64,000 nt of DNA. Source: Phytophthora colocasiae (Eukaryota > Oomycota > Peronosporomycetes > Peronosporales > Peronosporaceae). A program made the position numbers and the translations under genes. The first letter of the stretch is position 1. The number at the start of each line of letters is the position of its first letter. The stretch spans positions 1,054,001 through 1,118,000 of the forward strand of contig JAGKQI010000096.1 of NCBI GenBank assembly GCA_018806915.1, given 5' to 3'. Below are positions 1 to 9,872 of this stretch, one piece after another. Under the pieces are notes generated by a model. The model ran no database searches. It saw only the letters and a program-made list of their open reading frames with translations, and was not told the DNA's origin.

Positions 1-59
1 CTGCAACGAAGCTCGTCAATTCTTTTCATTCGAACTCAAGAAAGCAAACTCCTACGTAC

Positions 60-214
60 CAGTGTCAGTGTTACCAATCAGAGCAGTGATGTCCAAGCTT
101 GTGTCGTTGTTCTCTGTCGCGTAGTAGTGCGCCATGGTCTGGACGTTCGTTTTCACGGTTTCGGCGACAAAATCACCCGAAAAATTACCGCGAACGACGT
201 GGTCTCCCGTGTAC
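60..214 (-). pseudogene. Secreted calcineurin-like phosphoesterase, third coding piece
   Basis: This minus-strand piece contains the motif TGDHV, the second metal-binding block (GD) expected in acid-sphingomyelinase-type metallophosphoesterases, followed by an AETVKTNVQTMAHYY helix and an IGNTD stretch. It directly continues the piece at 665-803 once the insertion 215-664 and one GTAC copy are ignored. A GT donor (GTACGT) starts at 59 and the window begins with the complement of CAG, so a 59-bp intron appears to end exactly at position 1; the rest of the gene lies outside the window. Family assignment is from motif memory: D-x-H block in the N-terminal piece, GD block here. The enzyme would be secreted and hydrolyse a phosphoester; the substrate is not known. 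As assembled the gene cannot be expressed whole. Confidence 0.6.
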
Positions 215-664
215 TTCTCCATTAGGTTTTTTGGTGAGCCACACAAAATTGTTAGCAGTATTTGATTGGTAAAAAATAACTTGTCTTGCTGTTTTTGGCG
301 TATTTTATTCCGCTAGGTGCCATGCTGCAATAAAACCTCGATCAATTTTTAGCCCATTGAAGCGTTTACAGACAATATCGGTTTGCCAGGACGGAGTCAA
401 TTAGCTCCTACCGCTCGTGTAAAAGTGCGATTGATTATCGCTAAAAATTGACCGAATTACGAAATTTAACCTTACGGCTCCTCTCAGACGCAAGACAAAA
501 GTTATTCTACCATTCAAACGAAGGCTCCGTTTCAGCAGGAAGTCCGGGAGCATATACCTTGCGCCTTCAGCTTTCTAATGGTGTGCGCCATGCTTGCTAA
601 CTCTAAAAACTTTTTCCGCTATGCCCACTTTTTAGAAATGGCGATAGTACGGTGGACCGGAGAA
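215..664. mobile_element. 450-bp MITE-like insertion with TTCTCC termini
   Basis: The segment begins TTCTCC and ends GGAGAA, and is flanked on both sides by GTAC (211-214 and 665-668). Ignoring it plus one GTAC makes the phosphoesterase coding frame continuous (...FFLY then TGDHV...), which defines the insertion boundaries precisely. It has no plausible ORF. Terminal inverted repeats are only about 6 bp, or 10 bp counting the palindromic GTAC. I do not recognise the superfamily; because GTAC is palindromic, the duplicated unit could be 2 to 4 bp. Confidence 0.6.
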
Positions 665-803
665 GTACAGGAAGAAAGCTGGGTCAGGCATTAACTTTTT
701 GGCAAAATCGAGACCAGATGTCAGTAGGGTGAGTGGAGTGTCACCACCATACTTAAACGCCATGGCTTCCGACTCGGTTGCGTTGAGGGACTTGGAAATA
801 TTC
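665..803 (-). pseudogene. Secreted calcineurin-like phosphoesterase, middle piece
   Basis: Minus-strand codons read from NIS (inside the 9-bp MULE target duplication 795-803) into KSLNATESEAMAFKYGGD and on to a DFAKKLMPDPAFFLY stretch, then run into the GTAC junction at 665-668. The phase matches the N-terminal piece at 7580-7740 on one side and the third piece at 60-214 on the other. The segment between the D-x-H and GD blocks has the length and helix content usual for this family. It is a genuine coding fragment separated from its neighbours only by insertions. Confidence 0.6.
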
Positions 804-946
804 GGGACGGGCTTTTTTATGAGGAACGGTGTCTGCTTTCTGAGGAACAGCTAGAAAAGGATGATGGAACAGCGGCGAAATGGATGCTCGCTGAGTAATT
901 TCCAACAACCAAGTCAAACACTATACAATGCGTGTATATTCTACAT

Positions 947-1252
947 CTAGACGGTAGTCTCGAACGGAACGGGCCCAGTTACATTTACGCCGTGAATGTA
1001 AGCTGCATGAACGAGCTCAGCAAGAGCTTCGCACTTAACGAGAACTTCTCGCTTGTTCGCAAACTTAACAACCCAAAGGTAAATGCCTTTTTCTTCCGTC
1101 CAAGAGAATACATTCCCCAGCAAAAAATGGCTTGGACCGTCAGGGTCTGTTGCGTTGACTGGAAATTCCTTCATCACGTTCCAGTGAAGTGGCGTCGCTG
1201 GCTTGTTCAGGAAATCTTTCACAAGCACATCTACCGAGAATTGATGCGAATT
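947..1252 (-). pseudogene. MULE transposase, C-terminal piece
   Basis: This frame (ending at a stop at 947) is not an independent gene. Ignoring the Copia at 1253-6044 and one GAATT copy makes it read straight on from the SWIM-type zinc finger at about 6110-6200 through a basic LPVRKRRGGQRKAKG stretch into SVDVLVKDFLNKPATP. The 95 or so residues have no motif I recognise beyond being the usual tail of oomycete MULE transposases. No stop interrupts it. The Copia therefore entered an open coding frame, which implies that this part of the MULE was still uncorrupted at that time. Confidence 0.65.
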
Positions 1253-1517
1253 AGTTGGAAATGTAGGAAGAGGAGGTTTGTTTGATGCAGAGTAAATTGC
1301 AGAATGAACATTGACTGACTGACCTATTTTGTTCTACAGCAACACCCGTCGTACTGCTCGCCCTTGGCCTTCACTGGCAGCCCTTGGACCGCCATCTTCA
1401 ACGATGCTCGCCTGGATTCTTGCCCTAGCGACATCAAAACTCGTCCTACGCCGCCAGACGTCCAGTCACTCCATGTGCCACTTGTTTGGCCTGGGTCGAC
1501 CACTGTCGAGTCCAACT
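1253..1517 (-). repeat. Copia 3' LTR
   Basis: Left copy of the 265-bp repeat. Just inside it, on the minus strand, the purine-rich run TTGTGGGGGGCG (1518-1529) ends at the LTR and fits a polypurine tract for plus-strand priming. Confidence 0.9.
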
Positions 1518-1548
1518 CGCCCCCCACAAGCGGCGCATGGGGTCGTCG

Positions 1549-4512
1549 TTAGATTGAGGAGTCCACGATGCCGCATAGAGCACGTTTGTGCTGGAACTGG
1601 GTTCTTGCCAAGGCTTTCGTTAGCAAGTCTGCGGGCATGTCACCTGTAGGAACATACTCGACAGTTAGTTCTCCTTGGTGAATCAAGTCCTTGACGGCGT
1701 GATACTTTACGTCCACAGTTTTCTGTGTGTCGCTGAGACCGTTCCGCTGAAGGCGCTTCATTGCAGGTTGGCTGTCCATGACCAGCTTTAATGGCACGTG
1801 TTTTTGAAGTACTTCGTCCACCAGCAACCGCACCATCAGCGCGTCCTCGATACCCGTGTCTGCTGCCACATATTCAGCAGCCGTGCTGGACTTGCAAACG
1901 ATTGTTTGTTTCTTGCTGGTCCATGCCACTGGGCATCCAAACAGATACACCACGGATCCAGACACGCTCTTCCGATCCACCCTGTCGTTGGCCCAGTCAG
2001 CGTCTGTGGCCACGACAATGTCTTCGCTGGTCGGCTCAAGCTTGAGCTGCAAGGATTTCGTTGCACGAAGGTAACGCAGGAGATATTTAACGGCATCACA
2101 AGCCGGTTTCCGCGGGTTCGCAGTGTGCCTCGCCAACTGTCCGACAGTGAACATGATGTCGGGCCTGGATACCCGCGCCAGGTAGAGCAAAGCTCCCACC
2201 GCTTGCCTGTACGGCATTTTTGCCATCATGGCGCGCTCCGACTCAGTCGGGCCGTCATCCGTGAAGTCCAAACGTGTGTTTGCCACCATCGGCAGGTGAG
2301 TTGGCCGAGTCGCGTCCATCGCGAACCGATGAAGAACCTCATCCACGTATGCCGTTTGACTCAGCGTTACCATGAAGCTGCTTGTGCGATCAATCTTCAT
2401 TCCTAGGAACTGATGGGGACTGCCCATGTCCTTAACTTGGTACCGCTCACCGAGCGCTGTCATGAGGCGGAGACACTGATCCTCGTCTTGGTGAGCCACC
2501 AGAATATCATCAACGTAGATGCACACAAGCAATAGCGAATTGTCCACATACGCGTAGTATAGGCAAGGATCACACTGGGTCGGAGCGAGACCGTATTCCA
2601 GCAGGAAAGAGTTGATCTCTCGATTCCATTCGCGGCCAGCCTGGCGCAAGCCGTACAAGGCTTTGCGCAGGCGCCATACCTTGCCTTCGTCACCCGATTT
2701 AGCGTATCCAGGTACGGGCTTCATGTATATTTCTTCCGTCAGACCTGCTTTCACGTACGCTGCAGGCACGTCCCCTTGACGTACGTGCATCTGAAGCTTT
2801 ACAACGATCACCAGGAATACGCGAACCGTAACAAGACCGGCAACCGGTGCGTAGGTCTCCACAAAATGTACAATCCATATTTGCTTGTCCCCGCGAGCAC
2901 AAAGTCGAGCTTTGAAACGTTCCACTTTCCCATCTGCGCCAGTTTTCAACCGGAATTGTAGGGTGTGGTCGAGGACCTGATGACCTGCCGGAGTATCCAC
3001 CCATTCGAAAGTTCCGTTGTCAAATAGCGAATTTACCTCGTCGTCAATGGCTTGCTTCCATTGCGGCCATTGAGGCGACCGTCTTGCCTCCGCGAGATTC
3101 AATGGTTCCTTGATAACTTCACTCAGAGCCAAGAAGGCTTGGGCGCGAGACATAGTTTGTCTTGCTATACGATGGGAACGACGTACAGCAGCCAACTCCG
3201 ACGGAAACGCTTCCTCACGATCGTCTTGGCGACCTTGCTGATCGATGTCTTCCTCGGTTTCTTCACTGTCGTCGGCCTGGTCGTCTGCTTCGGAACTTGG
3301 ATCCACCTCGAACAGCATGCGGTCGATAACGGCGATGCCCCTCGAAGCGAATATCGAGCGAGCTGTACCCTTGGAGTACACAAAGAAACCTTTGATACCT
3401 TCGTCACATCCGATAAATGCCCCCAGTTGTCCGCGGGTGTCCACGAAGCGTTTGGTTTTACGTCGAATTTGATCTGGCACTCGGGCAACAACTGCTTGAC
3501 CGAATATCGGAAGACGGCTCACGTCTGGTCGCTGCTTAAAAATGCGCTCGTGCGGTGTTAATGTGGCTCCACGACGAGGGATTCGATTTCTCACGTAAGC
3601 TGCATGCTGTAAGGCGTACTCCCACAATCTGTGGGGTAGTCCAGAGTCAACAAGCATGGCCGCAGCGGTCTCAGTCACGGTCCGGATAGCTCTCTCCGCG
3701 ACTCCGTTTTGAAATGACGTGTAGGGAGTGGTGTGCTGCATGAGGATACCGCGGCTGTGGGCCAGTTTCCTGAAGTCTTTGTTCAGGAACTCGGTCTCTC
3801 CATCTGTGCGAAGGACCTTTATAGAGGATGCTGGCACGGCAGCTTGTCTTTCAATCATTGCCAGAAACTGCTTCACTTTCACCGGGGCTTCGTTCTTGCG
3901 TTTGAGAGGGTATGTATGTATGTAATCGCGCCACACAGCCACCATGAAATATCGGTAGCCGCTCACAGATGCCGAAATGGGTTCAGCAAGGTCGATATGA
4001 CAGATGCCGTCGGCGACTTCATCGGGACTTGAGCGAGCGTTCGGTATCGGCTGACGTGTAGCTTTAGTGAGAGCACACACAGTACACATTGATGGCTTCG
4101 CTCCGGACTCCACACGTAGCCCTCGAACCACTCCACTTGTGGCCATCTTCTTGAGCGTGTCGTAGTTGACGTGTCCCAACCTTCGATGCCACATTTCCAA
4201 TGACCGTCCGAGCGCTGTTGCCGATAGTCCTGATGCAGAAGCGAGAACATCATCGCATCGTCGAGTTGTCAATACGCTGTATACCCCGCCACTCAGTCGC
4301 GCGATGTACCTTGTGGAGCCTCGAGATGACGCCACAGTGCAGCTGGAAGGGCCAAAGCTCACCGAGTACCCATCCCGCAGCAACGCTGATACCGACAGCA
4401 GCGTATGCGGAAGGTTGTCTACGAGGTAGACATCCTCCACCAGGAATTCTTTGTGGAGCTCTTTTCCCTCTTTATCCTGAACAAGTGCACTGATGCGGAG
4501 CCGGCCTTTTGC
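1549..4512 (-). CDS. Copia pol: integrase, reverse transcriptase, RNase H
   Basis: Open frame of about 987 codons after an in-frame TGA at 4513-4515. In order: GAG-pre-integrase zinc site (HRRLGH ... CTVC); integrase with the D,D,E residues in [21 protein letters not shown] and [10 protein letters not shown]; a long acidic linker; RVT_2 reverse transcriptase with the catalytic YVDD in [11 protein letters not shown]; and Copia-type RNase H with ATDADWAND and [11 protein letters not shown]. The stop lies 31 bp from the 3' LTR. The protein would be made as part of the polyprotein and act in reverse transcription and integration in virus-like particles. No frameshift was found in the pol part, so all catalytic domains look intact. 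Confidence 0.92.
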   Translation of the reverse strand, partial: AKGRLRISALVQDKEGKELHKEFLVEDVYLVDNLPHTLLSVSALLRDGYSVSFGPSSCTVASSRGSTRYIARLSGGVYSVLTTRRCDDVLASASGLSATALGRSLEMWHRRLGHVNYDTLKKMATSGVVRGLRVESGAKPSMCTVCALTKATRQPIPNARSSPDEVADGICHIDLAEPISASVSGYRYFMVAVWRDYIHTYPLKRKNEAPVKVKQFLAMIERQAAVPASSIKVLRTDGETEFLNKDFRKLAHSRGILMQHTTPYTSFQNGVAERAIRTVTETAAAMLVDSGLPHRLWEYALQHAAYVRNRIPRRGATLTPHERIFKQRPDVSRLPIFGQAVVARVPDQIRRKTKRFVDTRGQLGAFIGCDEGIKGFFVYSKGTARSIFASRGIAVIDRMLFEVDPSSEADDQADDSEETEEDIDQQGRQDDREEAFPSELAAVRRSHRIARQTMSRAQAFLALSEVIKEPLNLAEARRSPQWPQWKQAIDDEVNSLFDNGTFEWVDTPAGHQVLDHTLQFRLKTGADGKVERFKARLCARGDKQIWIVHFVETYAPVAGLVTVRVFLVIVVKLQMHVRQGDVPAAYVKAGLTEEIYMKPVPGYAKSGDEGKVWRLRKALYGLRQAGREWNREINSFLLEYGLAPTQCDPCLYYAYVDNSLLLVCIYVDDILVAHQDEDQCLRLMTALGERYQVKDMGSPHQFLGMKIDRTSSFMVTLSQTAYVDEVLHRFAMDATRPTHLPMVANTRLDFTDDGPTESERAMMAKMPYRQAVGALLYLARVSRPDIMFTVGQLARHTANPRKPACDAVKYLLRYLRATKSLQLKLEPTSEDIVVATDADWANDRVDRKSVSGSVVYLFGCPVAWTSKKQTIVCKSSTAAEYVAADTGIEDALMVRLLVDEVLQKHVPLKLVMDSQPAMKRLQRNGLSDTQKTVDVKYHAVKDLIHQGELTVEYVPTGDMPADLLTKALARTQFQHKRALCGIVDSSI

Positions 4513-4515
4513 TCA

Positions 4516-4656
4516 GGCTACTACCGTCCTTCCATCCGCAACACGAACGGCGAGAGTCACGCTATCGTCGGTTATCTCAAGGTCATCTTGTTGGCTGGTC
4601 AAGTGGTGCGACGCACCCGAATCGATTAATATCGGGTTCCACCTGACGCCAACCCT
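4516..4656 (-). pseudogene. Copia protease segment between two in-frame TGA codons
   Basis: In the same frame as gag and pol, this 47-codon segment carries the aspartic protease signature DSGASHHLTS. It is bounded by TGA at 4657-4659 (end of gag) and TGA at 4513-4515 (before pol). Most Copia elements have one continuous gag-pol frame, so both TGAs are probably CGA-to-TGA or similar nonsense changes. Read-through of TGA is conceivable but I see no supporting signal. Confidence 0.7.
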
Positions 4657-5757
4657 TCAGGCCGAATCGTCCACCGATTCCTCCTCCTCCGAGTCATCCG
4701 CTTCTGCCTTCGCTGCGTGTCCTTGGGCCGGCGACTCCTTGGTCTCGTCCGATGTTTTGGACAAGTGCTCTCGGTGGTACTTGGCCGTGTGACCCTCTTC
4801 TCCACAAATGAAGCAGACGATTCCTCCTCGAGAGGAAAGCCTAGTTACCTTGCGTTTCCGCTCGACGACTGCTACGTTGGCCTTGCCTTTCGCCTTTGCG
4901 GTCGCAAGTTTGGGAGGCGCGGGCGTCGACTTGGGTCTGACTTCTCCACGCGAAACACGTGTGCCATCTGATACCTTGCGTCTTTTGTAGTCTTCCAGAC
5001 GTCCGTCCGATTGTGACAGCTCGCTCAGGAATTTCACCGCGTCGTTGAGCACGACGGTAGCTGCACCGGTCTTCCCACGGACATGCGCCTGGACGATATC
5101 CTTGCGCTGCGGCCACGCCAGTCGCAGAAACGTGCCCAGCGCGTGCTGTACGTTGGCTCCATTGCTGATTCCTCCTGTAAGTCCGTCCGCCATTTGCAGC
5201 AGTCGGTCTGCATATTCTTGATATGTCTCCGACGCGCGTTTCACTTCGGTGTAGATCCTGGCCGTGATTTCCTGGTCAGTAAGGTTAGGGCGGAATCTCG
5301 CTACAAGCGCGTCGCCTGCTTCATCGAAAGTTGCGTTTGGGTGCTCCTTCCTGTACGACCGGAGCCAGCGGCGCGCCGACCCCGTAAGAAAGATAGACAG
5401 CGCTGACTTCTTCGCGTTTTCCGTCCAGTCTTCCCCAGCGAGCACTTGAGCGTCTTCCACTTGGTCGGCGAACTGCTCCCACCAGTCACGGACGCCGGAG
5501 TCGTAGGCTCCAGGTGGGACAGCGCCAGAAAAGGCGTCTGCCTTCACGTTTCTCAGGTCGACTTTCCCGGTCCTCTTCCCAGTTCCGTCGTCAACTCCCA
5601 CCGCAGCATTCGTCGCGGGGTTTGGCTCATCGTCGGGCTCGGGCGCACCTCCAACAACTGCTTGATGCAGAGGTGCCTGCGCAGCAGCGGCGGCGTCTCG
5701 CGCGTCATCGTCACCGGCCGCGGCGGTTTGGTACTGAGTGTTGCGGCGAGTCGACAT
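4657..5757 (-). CDS. Copia gag
   Basis: I chose the ATG at 5757 (MSTRRNTQ), just inside the 5' LTR, rather than the longer frame that runs into the LTR. The 366-residue product has a retrotransposon gag core (WEQFADQV ... SARRWLRSYRKEHP ... ARFRPNL ... YQEYADRLLQM) and a single zinc knuckle CFICGEEGHTAKYH. The last ligand of the knuckle is His (C-x2-C-x4-H-x4-H) instead of the usual Cys. A basic region precedes the knuckle and an acidic tail (SEEEESVDDS) follows it. It should package element RNA in the cytoplasm. Confidence 0.88.
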   Translation of the reverse strand: MSTRRNTQYQTAAAGDDDARDAAAAAQAPLHQAVVGGAPEPDDEPNPATNAAVGVDDGTGKRTGKVDLRNVKADAFSGAVPPGAYDSGVRDWWEQFADQVEDAQVLAGEDWTENAKKSALSIFLTGSARRWLRSYRKEHPNATFDEAGDALVARFRPNLTDQEITARIYTEVKRASETYQEYADRLLQMADGLTGGISNGANVQHALGTFLRLAWPQRKDIVQAHVRGKTGAATVVLNDAVKFLSELSQSDGRLEDYKRRKVSDGTRVSRGEVRPKSTPAPPKLATAKAKGKANVAVVERKRKVTRLSSRGGIVCFICGEEGHTAKYHREHLSKTSDETKESPAQGHAAKAEADDSEEEESVDDSA

Positions 5758-5779
5758 GGAGCGGGTGCGGCTGTTAACC

Positions 5780-6044
5780 AGTTGGAAATGTAGGAAGAGG
5801 AGGTTTGTTTGATGCAGAGTAAATTGCAGAATGAACATTGACTGACTGACCTATTTTGTTCTACAGCAACACCCGTCGTACTGCTCGCCCTTGGCCTTCA
5901 CTGACAGCCCTTGGACCGCCATCTTCAACGATGCTCGCCTGGATTCTTGCCCTAGCGACATCAAAAATCGTCCTACGCCGCCAGACGTCCAGTCACTCCA
6001 TGTGCCACTTGTTTGGCCTGGGTCGACCACTGTCGAGTCCAACT
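5780..6044 (-). repeat. Copia 5' LTR and adjacent primer-binding region
   Basis: Right copy of the 265-bp LTR. Immediately inside, the minus strand reads TGGTTAACAGCC (taking T from the LTR end), resembling the initiator-tRNA-Met primer site common in Copia elements (TGGTATCAGAGC). The match is imperfect, so the priming tRNA is an inference. Confidence 0.85.
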
Positions 6045-7456
6045 GAATTGTCTCCACCTGAGTGCAGAGAGCCTTTTGCTTTGCGCTGTCCACCTCTGCG
6101 TTTTCGGACAGGTAATGCCATAAGCATTCCTTCGATGCTGATATCGCCTTGTAGAACCATAGCTGCTATCACGTGCGAGCATTGCCAGCCATTGTGTGCA
6201 AACGTTTTGCAATCACTAGCATATTTACTCCTGATGCTTTCGATCTATACGCAGCAAACACAATCAGGATTCATTATAAGAAAATAATTGTTGACGGAAC
6301 ACCACAAACCTTTTCAGCTGAAAACTTACGCGTTGGGGCTAATCCATTTAGTTGTCCGGGTGAAGAACGCGGACTTGGTGCAGTGATAAGCAGTAAAGCT
6401 CGGCTTTAAAGACCGTGATGTCCCCGGGAAGTTTTCCGTTGAGGGAGTTCAGATACCTAAAGGTAAGCTCAGAATACAAGTGTGCGATCGAACACCACTT
6501 AACTATGATTGTGCGTTGCAATACCGTTGTGCGCGTTGACGATTGATAGCTGTTCCATGGATATTGCTTGCAGAGACGGTAAACTTAGGTGCGATGAAGA
6601 GAATTGCCTTCAGCACTTTGGTACGGGGAACTTTCACTGAGTAATAGTTCTTTTTGTTTCGAAGGGGGAACTGGGCATGCACCACTTCATCACTCAAAAG
6701 CGGACCTGTACCAAATAGACACATCTATGGTCAGTTTGAATATTACGCAGTATACACATAGTGTCGCACCTTCACAAAAGTGTCGTGTTGCAGTAGAACG
6801 ATCTGATCGCGCTGACGCTTCAAAATACCTGGCAAAGAGTCGTTCAACGCAACCGCTGTGCTTGCTCGAAGCGTAGCCGTACAGGTTTCCTTGATAGCTT
6901 GATGGTGAGATTCTAACGCATTTTGACTAGGTGTCAAGCCAGGAACAGCAGCATTGTAGAACCAGTTTCCCCATTCATTCCCCATGTAGTACTCACGCAT
7001 CCACTTAACGTAGTCCTCCTCTCCATGTTCACACCAATAGGCTAGAAACAGCTCCGCTAAAGCCAAAAACTGCTTCTGCGAGCGCGCCTCGGTGAAGTAG
7101 AGAATATTCACATGTATGTTGGTGTCGTAAAACTCAGGCGTCTTCAGACGTTTGATGTTTTCGCGACTTTTTCTGCTAAAATGGGGATAGCAGTTCAGGA
7201 GCCTAATGCTAGGCCAAACGTCTTGATACGCATTAGCAATTCCAGCAGTTCGATCCAGGCTACCAAAAGCCAAGCACACGTCAATATCAAAGAAAATTAT
7301 TGCGTACTTGCATAGCACTCTAAACATGGCCGTGTAAGCAGTTTGGTGTTCCGTTCGGACAAACATATACAACGGAACAAACGTCTTTGAGTAGTTCTTG
7401 CGAGCAAAATGACTTGTGTATGTCCCGAAGTCGACCCGCCACCGTCGCATTCCCAT
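6045..7456 (-). pseudogene. MULE transposase, central part
   Basis: The first ATG in the frame is near 7456. The region contains FVRTEHQTAYTAMF, the MULE catalytic-core segment AFGSLDRTAGIANAYQ followed by DVWPSIRLLNCYPHFSRK, and the GNWFYNAAVPGLTPSQNALE block, then a stop at 6743. A second frame (6503-6724: VPRTKVLKAILFIAPKF) and a third (about 6400-6500: RYLNSLNGKLPGDITVF) continue the protein, so at least two frame breaks are present. A SWIM-type finger (CKTFAHNGWQCSH, about 6145-6195) and a basic block lie next to the Copia junction. The first catalytic Asp region expected upstream is absent. The enzyme would have cut and joined MULE ends in the nucleus; this copy is dead. Confidence 0.8.
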
Positions 7457-7579
7457 GTGGCTATAAAATGAGTAAACCGATTGTGCAAAACCATCCGATT
7501 TAGTAAAGTCCTCAATTTCAAATCGTTTGAATGTTTCCTCAAAAAGAAGCCGCTGTTTCCTCAATAAAAAGCCACACCC

Positions 7580-7740
7580 GAAATATTCATATGGACATCC
7601 GAGAAATGCAGAATGTGCTTGACATTCTGAGTGCTTCCCAGGGCTCGTGAAGGGGTAGTAGAGTACTGCAAGTGGGATGATGAACCGAGCTGAAGGCCAG
7701 CGAAGATGACTACTGCCAATAGTTTGTGCACCAATACCAT
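7580..7740 (-). pseudogene. Secreted calcineurin-like phosphoesterase, N-terminal piece
   Basis: ATG at 7740 opens with a signal peptide (MVLVHKLLAVVIFAGLQLG, then SS). About 30 residues later comes ILHFSDVHMNIS, which holds the D-x-H motif that starts the metallophosphoesterase fold. The frame then enters the MULE at 7579 and stops. The 9-bp duplication at 7580-7588 recurs at 795-803, where the coding continues in phase. The gene thus gave a secreted enzyme before the MULE arrived. Upstream, 7741-7966 should hold its promoter, including the palindrome at 7889-7909; a pogo-like element sits at 7969. Confidence 0.6.
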
Positions 7741-7888
7741 GGCTTGGAAATGACGCTGAATTTTCGTGGTGATCGGACTTGGTACTTTCAGGTAAGCTCG
7801 AGAATTGTGAAGTGGTGTTTTTTGGTTTGGCTTAATCCAAGAAACCAGGGCCCTAACAATATTTAAGTGTAATCTTGATTGCGATCCG

Positions 7889-7909
7889 TGAGTCACGGAC
7901 CGTGACTCA
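7889..7909. promoter_or_regulatory. Perfect 10+1+10 palindrome with AP-1-like half sites
   Basis: TGAGTCACGG, one base, CCGTGACTCA. Each arm contains the bZIP core TGAGTCA/TGACTCA. It lies about 150 bp upstream of the phosphoesterase ATG. A regulatory role is an inference from position and symmetry. Confidence 0.35.
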
Positions 7910-7968
7910 TATACAGCCTTTGGTGTTGTACTCGGCGTCTTCAATCGTTTACAGGCCCCCTTGCCTTA

Positions 7969-9870
7969 CCGTAAAAATCGGATTCAATGAGACAGAGGTA
8001 AAAAGGCTACAGCTTATATAAATATCATAAAAAGGCTATGCTTTTTACGAGTAGTAAAAAGTTTGAATCGCGCAGCACCATTCACTCTGCGTTGGCGGCT
8101 CGATGCCATCCATCCCCACTCCCGCATTCTCAACGATGCGCCGTCCAAAAAACAAGAATAAAGTTAAGCTTAAAGCACTTGACCGCGGGGCGACGACTGT
8201 GACTGCTGCAGCAGTAGCTGTCGGCGTCCACCGCTCGACGTGGTACCGCTGGAAATGTCAAGAATCAGTCATTACAACGGCCGCACGGGATGCTCCCAAT
8301 AAGTACTACATCTCTCGCCAAAAAACCATGTACATCAGAAACCCTGAGCTGGAGAAAAAGTAAGTTTTATTTTTTGCGCAGTGTATGCTCCCGACACTAA
8401 CTTTCCTATTTAGATTGCTCACTTGGATTGTAGAAATGCGTAAAAATCGATATCTTTGTGTATCTATGGAGTGTCTGCTGCTAATGTTGGCTCGATACGA
8501 CCCAGAGCATTTCAAAATGCGCACTCGGGGTGGAAACATCTCCTTCCTAAAACGCTTTTTAAAACGCAATCGCCTGTCAATCCGACGGATCACGCACAAG
8601 GGTAGAACGAAGCGCCCAGACATGGAGGTAATATTTTAAAATTTAATGTTTTAACGATCTAAACTTACTTTTTTCTGTGATAAATAGCTCGTTGCAAACG
8701 TATTTGCTCAGTCAATTCAACATGTCATAGAGGAAGACGGTATCCTTTCTGCAGAGCGTGGTGATGCCAAGCTTGCCGCCGTGTTCAATATGGACCAAAC
8801 AGCCATTTACATTGATATGGCCGGAAAGACAACAATCGATTTCATTGGAAGCCCGTCCAGCAAGGTACTTTTATAATTATGTTACTTTTGGAGGAGAAAT
8901 TTTAATTGCTATGCATTTGTGACTTACAGGTAGTGAAATCAACGGTTTTAGAGCATCCGTTTTTCTTACTGCATCAGCGACGGGAATCAAATTGCCCCCG
9001 CTGATCGTGTTTGCTGGTATCCCAGGGGGGCCTGTATCCCAGGAGGTTTGGAATCCAATGTTTGGTTCCCCTGGAGCGGAGCATACAGTCCAAAAGAAGG
9101 CGTTTTGCAATGAGGTGGTGATGAGAGAGTGGATTGAACGGGTAAAGTTTAGCGGTTTTATTTAAAAAGATTTTTTTATTTAACTGAACTTTGTCGATAA
9201 AATAGGTTTGGAAACCTAGTGTTCAAGGTTGCCAACTGCTGCTTTTGGACAGCCTTAAAGTCCACAAAATGGCCTCAGTGAGGGAGGCACTCGACCAGTG
9301 TTGCACGCAGGTGCAATTCGTTCCGCCAGGCATCACGGGCTTGTGTCAGCCAATGGACGTGGCAGTTATGAAGCCATTCAAAGATGCATTTCGGTACGTT
9401 TACTTTGGTATGAAATAATGCATAGTTTTAACGTGGTGCGCAATTCTATTCTATAGGAGACTGTATCTCGAGCACCACCTGGACAATCCATTCCCGGCTT
9501 CGACATCGGAGAAGCGGGCGCTCATCTCTCGCTTCGTTGTCGAAGCCTGGAACGCTGTCAAGCCCGAAACAATCGTGAAGGGGTTTGCGCGGGCGGGGGT
9601 GATTCCAACGGGGCCCCGCAATCAAGACGGGCGTTTCCGTGTTGCTAGCATAGTGGCAGATGCACCGTTAGTGCAAGATGCTTAATTCGATTAAACAATG
9701 ATCATTTGCATGTAGTTTACTTTCTTAATATTGATTTTATTTGTTAAGATTCCTCGGACGGGGTGAAACCTTCATCGCGATGGTTTTGTCACCATTTTCT
9801 GCACAACCGCTTGGTGTTTTTACGGCTGTCGCACTGAATCAATTTGTCTTACTGAATCCGATTTTTACGG
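7969..9870 (+). mobile_element. Pogo/Tc1-mariner-type transposon, copy 1
   Basis: Terminal inverted repeat CCGTAAAAATCGGATTCA at the left with its exact complement at the right, flanked by TA dinucleotides (7967-7968 and 9871-9872), the Tc1/mariner/pogo target. Length 1902 bp. A TATATAAATA box near 8017 precedes the transposase ATG. Near-identical to the inverted copy at 10633-12533. Confidence 0.93.
8103..9685 (+). pseudogene. Pogo-like DDE transposase, multi-exon
   Basis: Exon 1 (8103-8359) encodes a helix-turn-helix (MRRPKNKNKVKLKALDRG ... GVHRSTWYRWK). Likely exons follow at 8414-8627, 8688-8864, from about 8930 to 9141, 9206-9393 and 9457-9685, each bounded by GT and AG. Catalytic acidic residues lie in FNMDQT (exon 3), LLLDSLKVHK and CQPMDVAVMKPFKD (exon 5). 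Joining exon 3 to exon 4 at the only AG I can see puts the reading one base out of phase with the conserved block EINGFRASVFLTASATG, so this copy probably makes no full enzyme unless another splice site is used. The same flaw is in copy 2. Confidence 0.8.
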
Positions 9871-9872
9871 TA

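Larger units (their letters stand above)
1253..6044 (-). mobile_element. Copia LTR retrotransposon, complete, inserted in the MULE
   Basis: Two 265-bp direct repeats (1253-1517, 5780-6044) start AGTTGGA and end TCCAACT and are flanked by the 5-bp duplication GAATT (1248-1252, 6045-6049). Order on the minus strand is 5' LTR, primer-binding region, gag, protease, integrase, reverse transcriptase and RNase H, polypurine tract, 3' LTR: the Copia order. The two LTRs differ by two substitutions that I can see (near 1386/5903 and 1437/5966), so insertion looks fairly recent, but the frame carries two TGA codons (see gag and protease). Confidence 0.93.
804..7579 (-). mobile_element. MULE (Mutator-like) DNA transposon carrying a nested Copia
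   Basis: Flanked by a perfect 9-bp target duplication, GAAATATTC, at 795-803 and 7580-7588; nine base pairs is the hallmark of Mutator-like elements. The ends form imperfect terminal inverted repeats: the left end reads GGGACGGGCTTTTTTATGAG and the reverse complement of the right end reads GGGTGTGGCTTTTTATTGAG, with further matching blocks ending GAGGAA. Without the Copia the element is about 2 kb and carries the C-terminal two thirds of a MULE transposase. The transposase frame begins almost inside the right inverted repeat, so the N-terminal part and promoter seem to have been lost before or during insertion. Confidence 0.75.

Noticed and set aside
947..1228. Independent small gene on the minus strand
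   Set aside because: It joins in phase to the MULE transposase at 6045 when the Copia and one GAATT are ignored.
932..1285. Plus-strand ORFs opposite the MULE and Copia genes (also 3052-3561, 5446-5793)
   Set aside because: They lie opposite well-supported coding frames and have no recognisable content.
8865..8929. A clean exon 3-4 splice in the pogo-like transposase
   Set aside because: The only visible AG acceptor puts the conserved exon 4 block out of frame in both copies, so I did not claim an intact gene.
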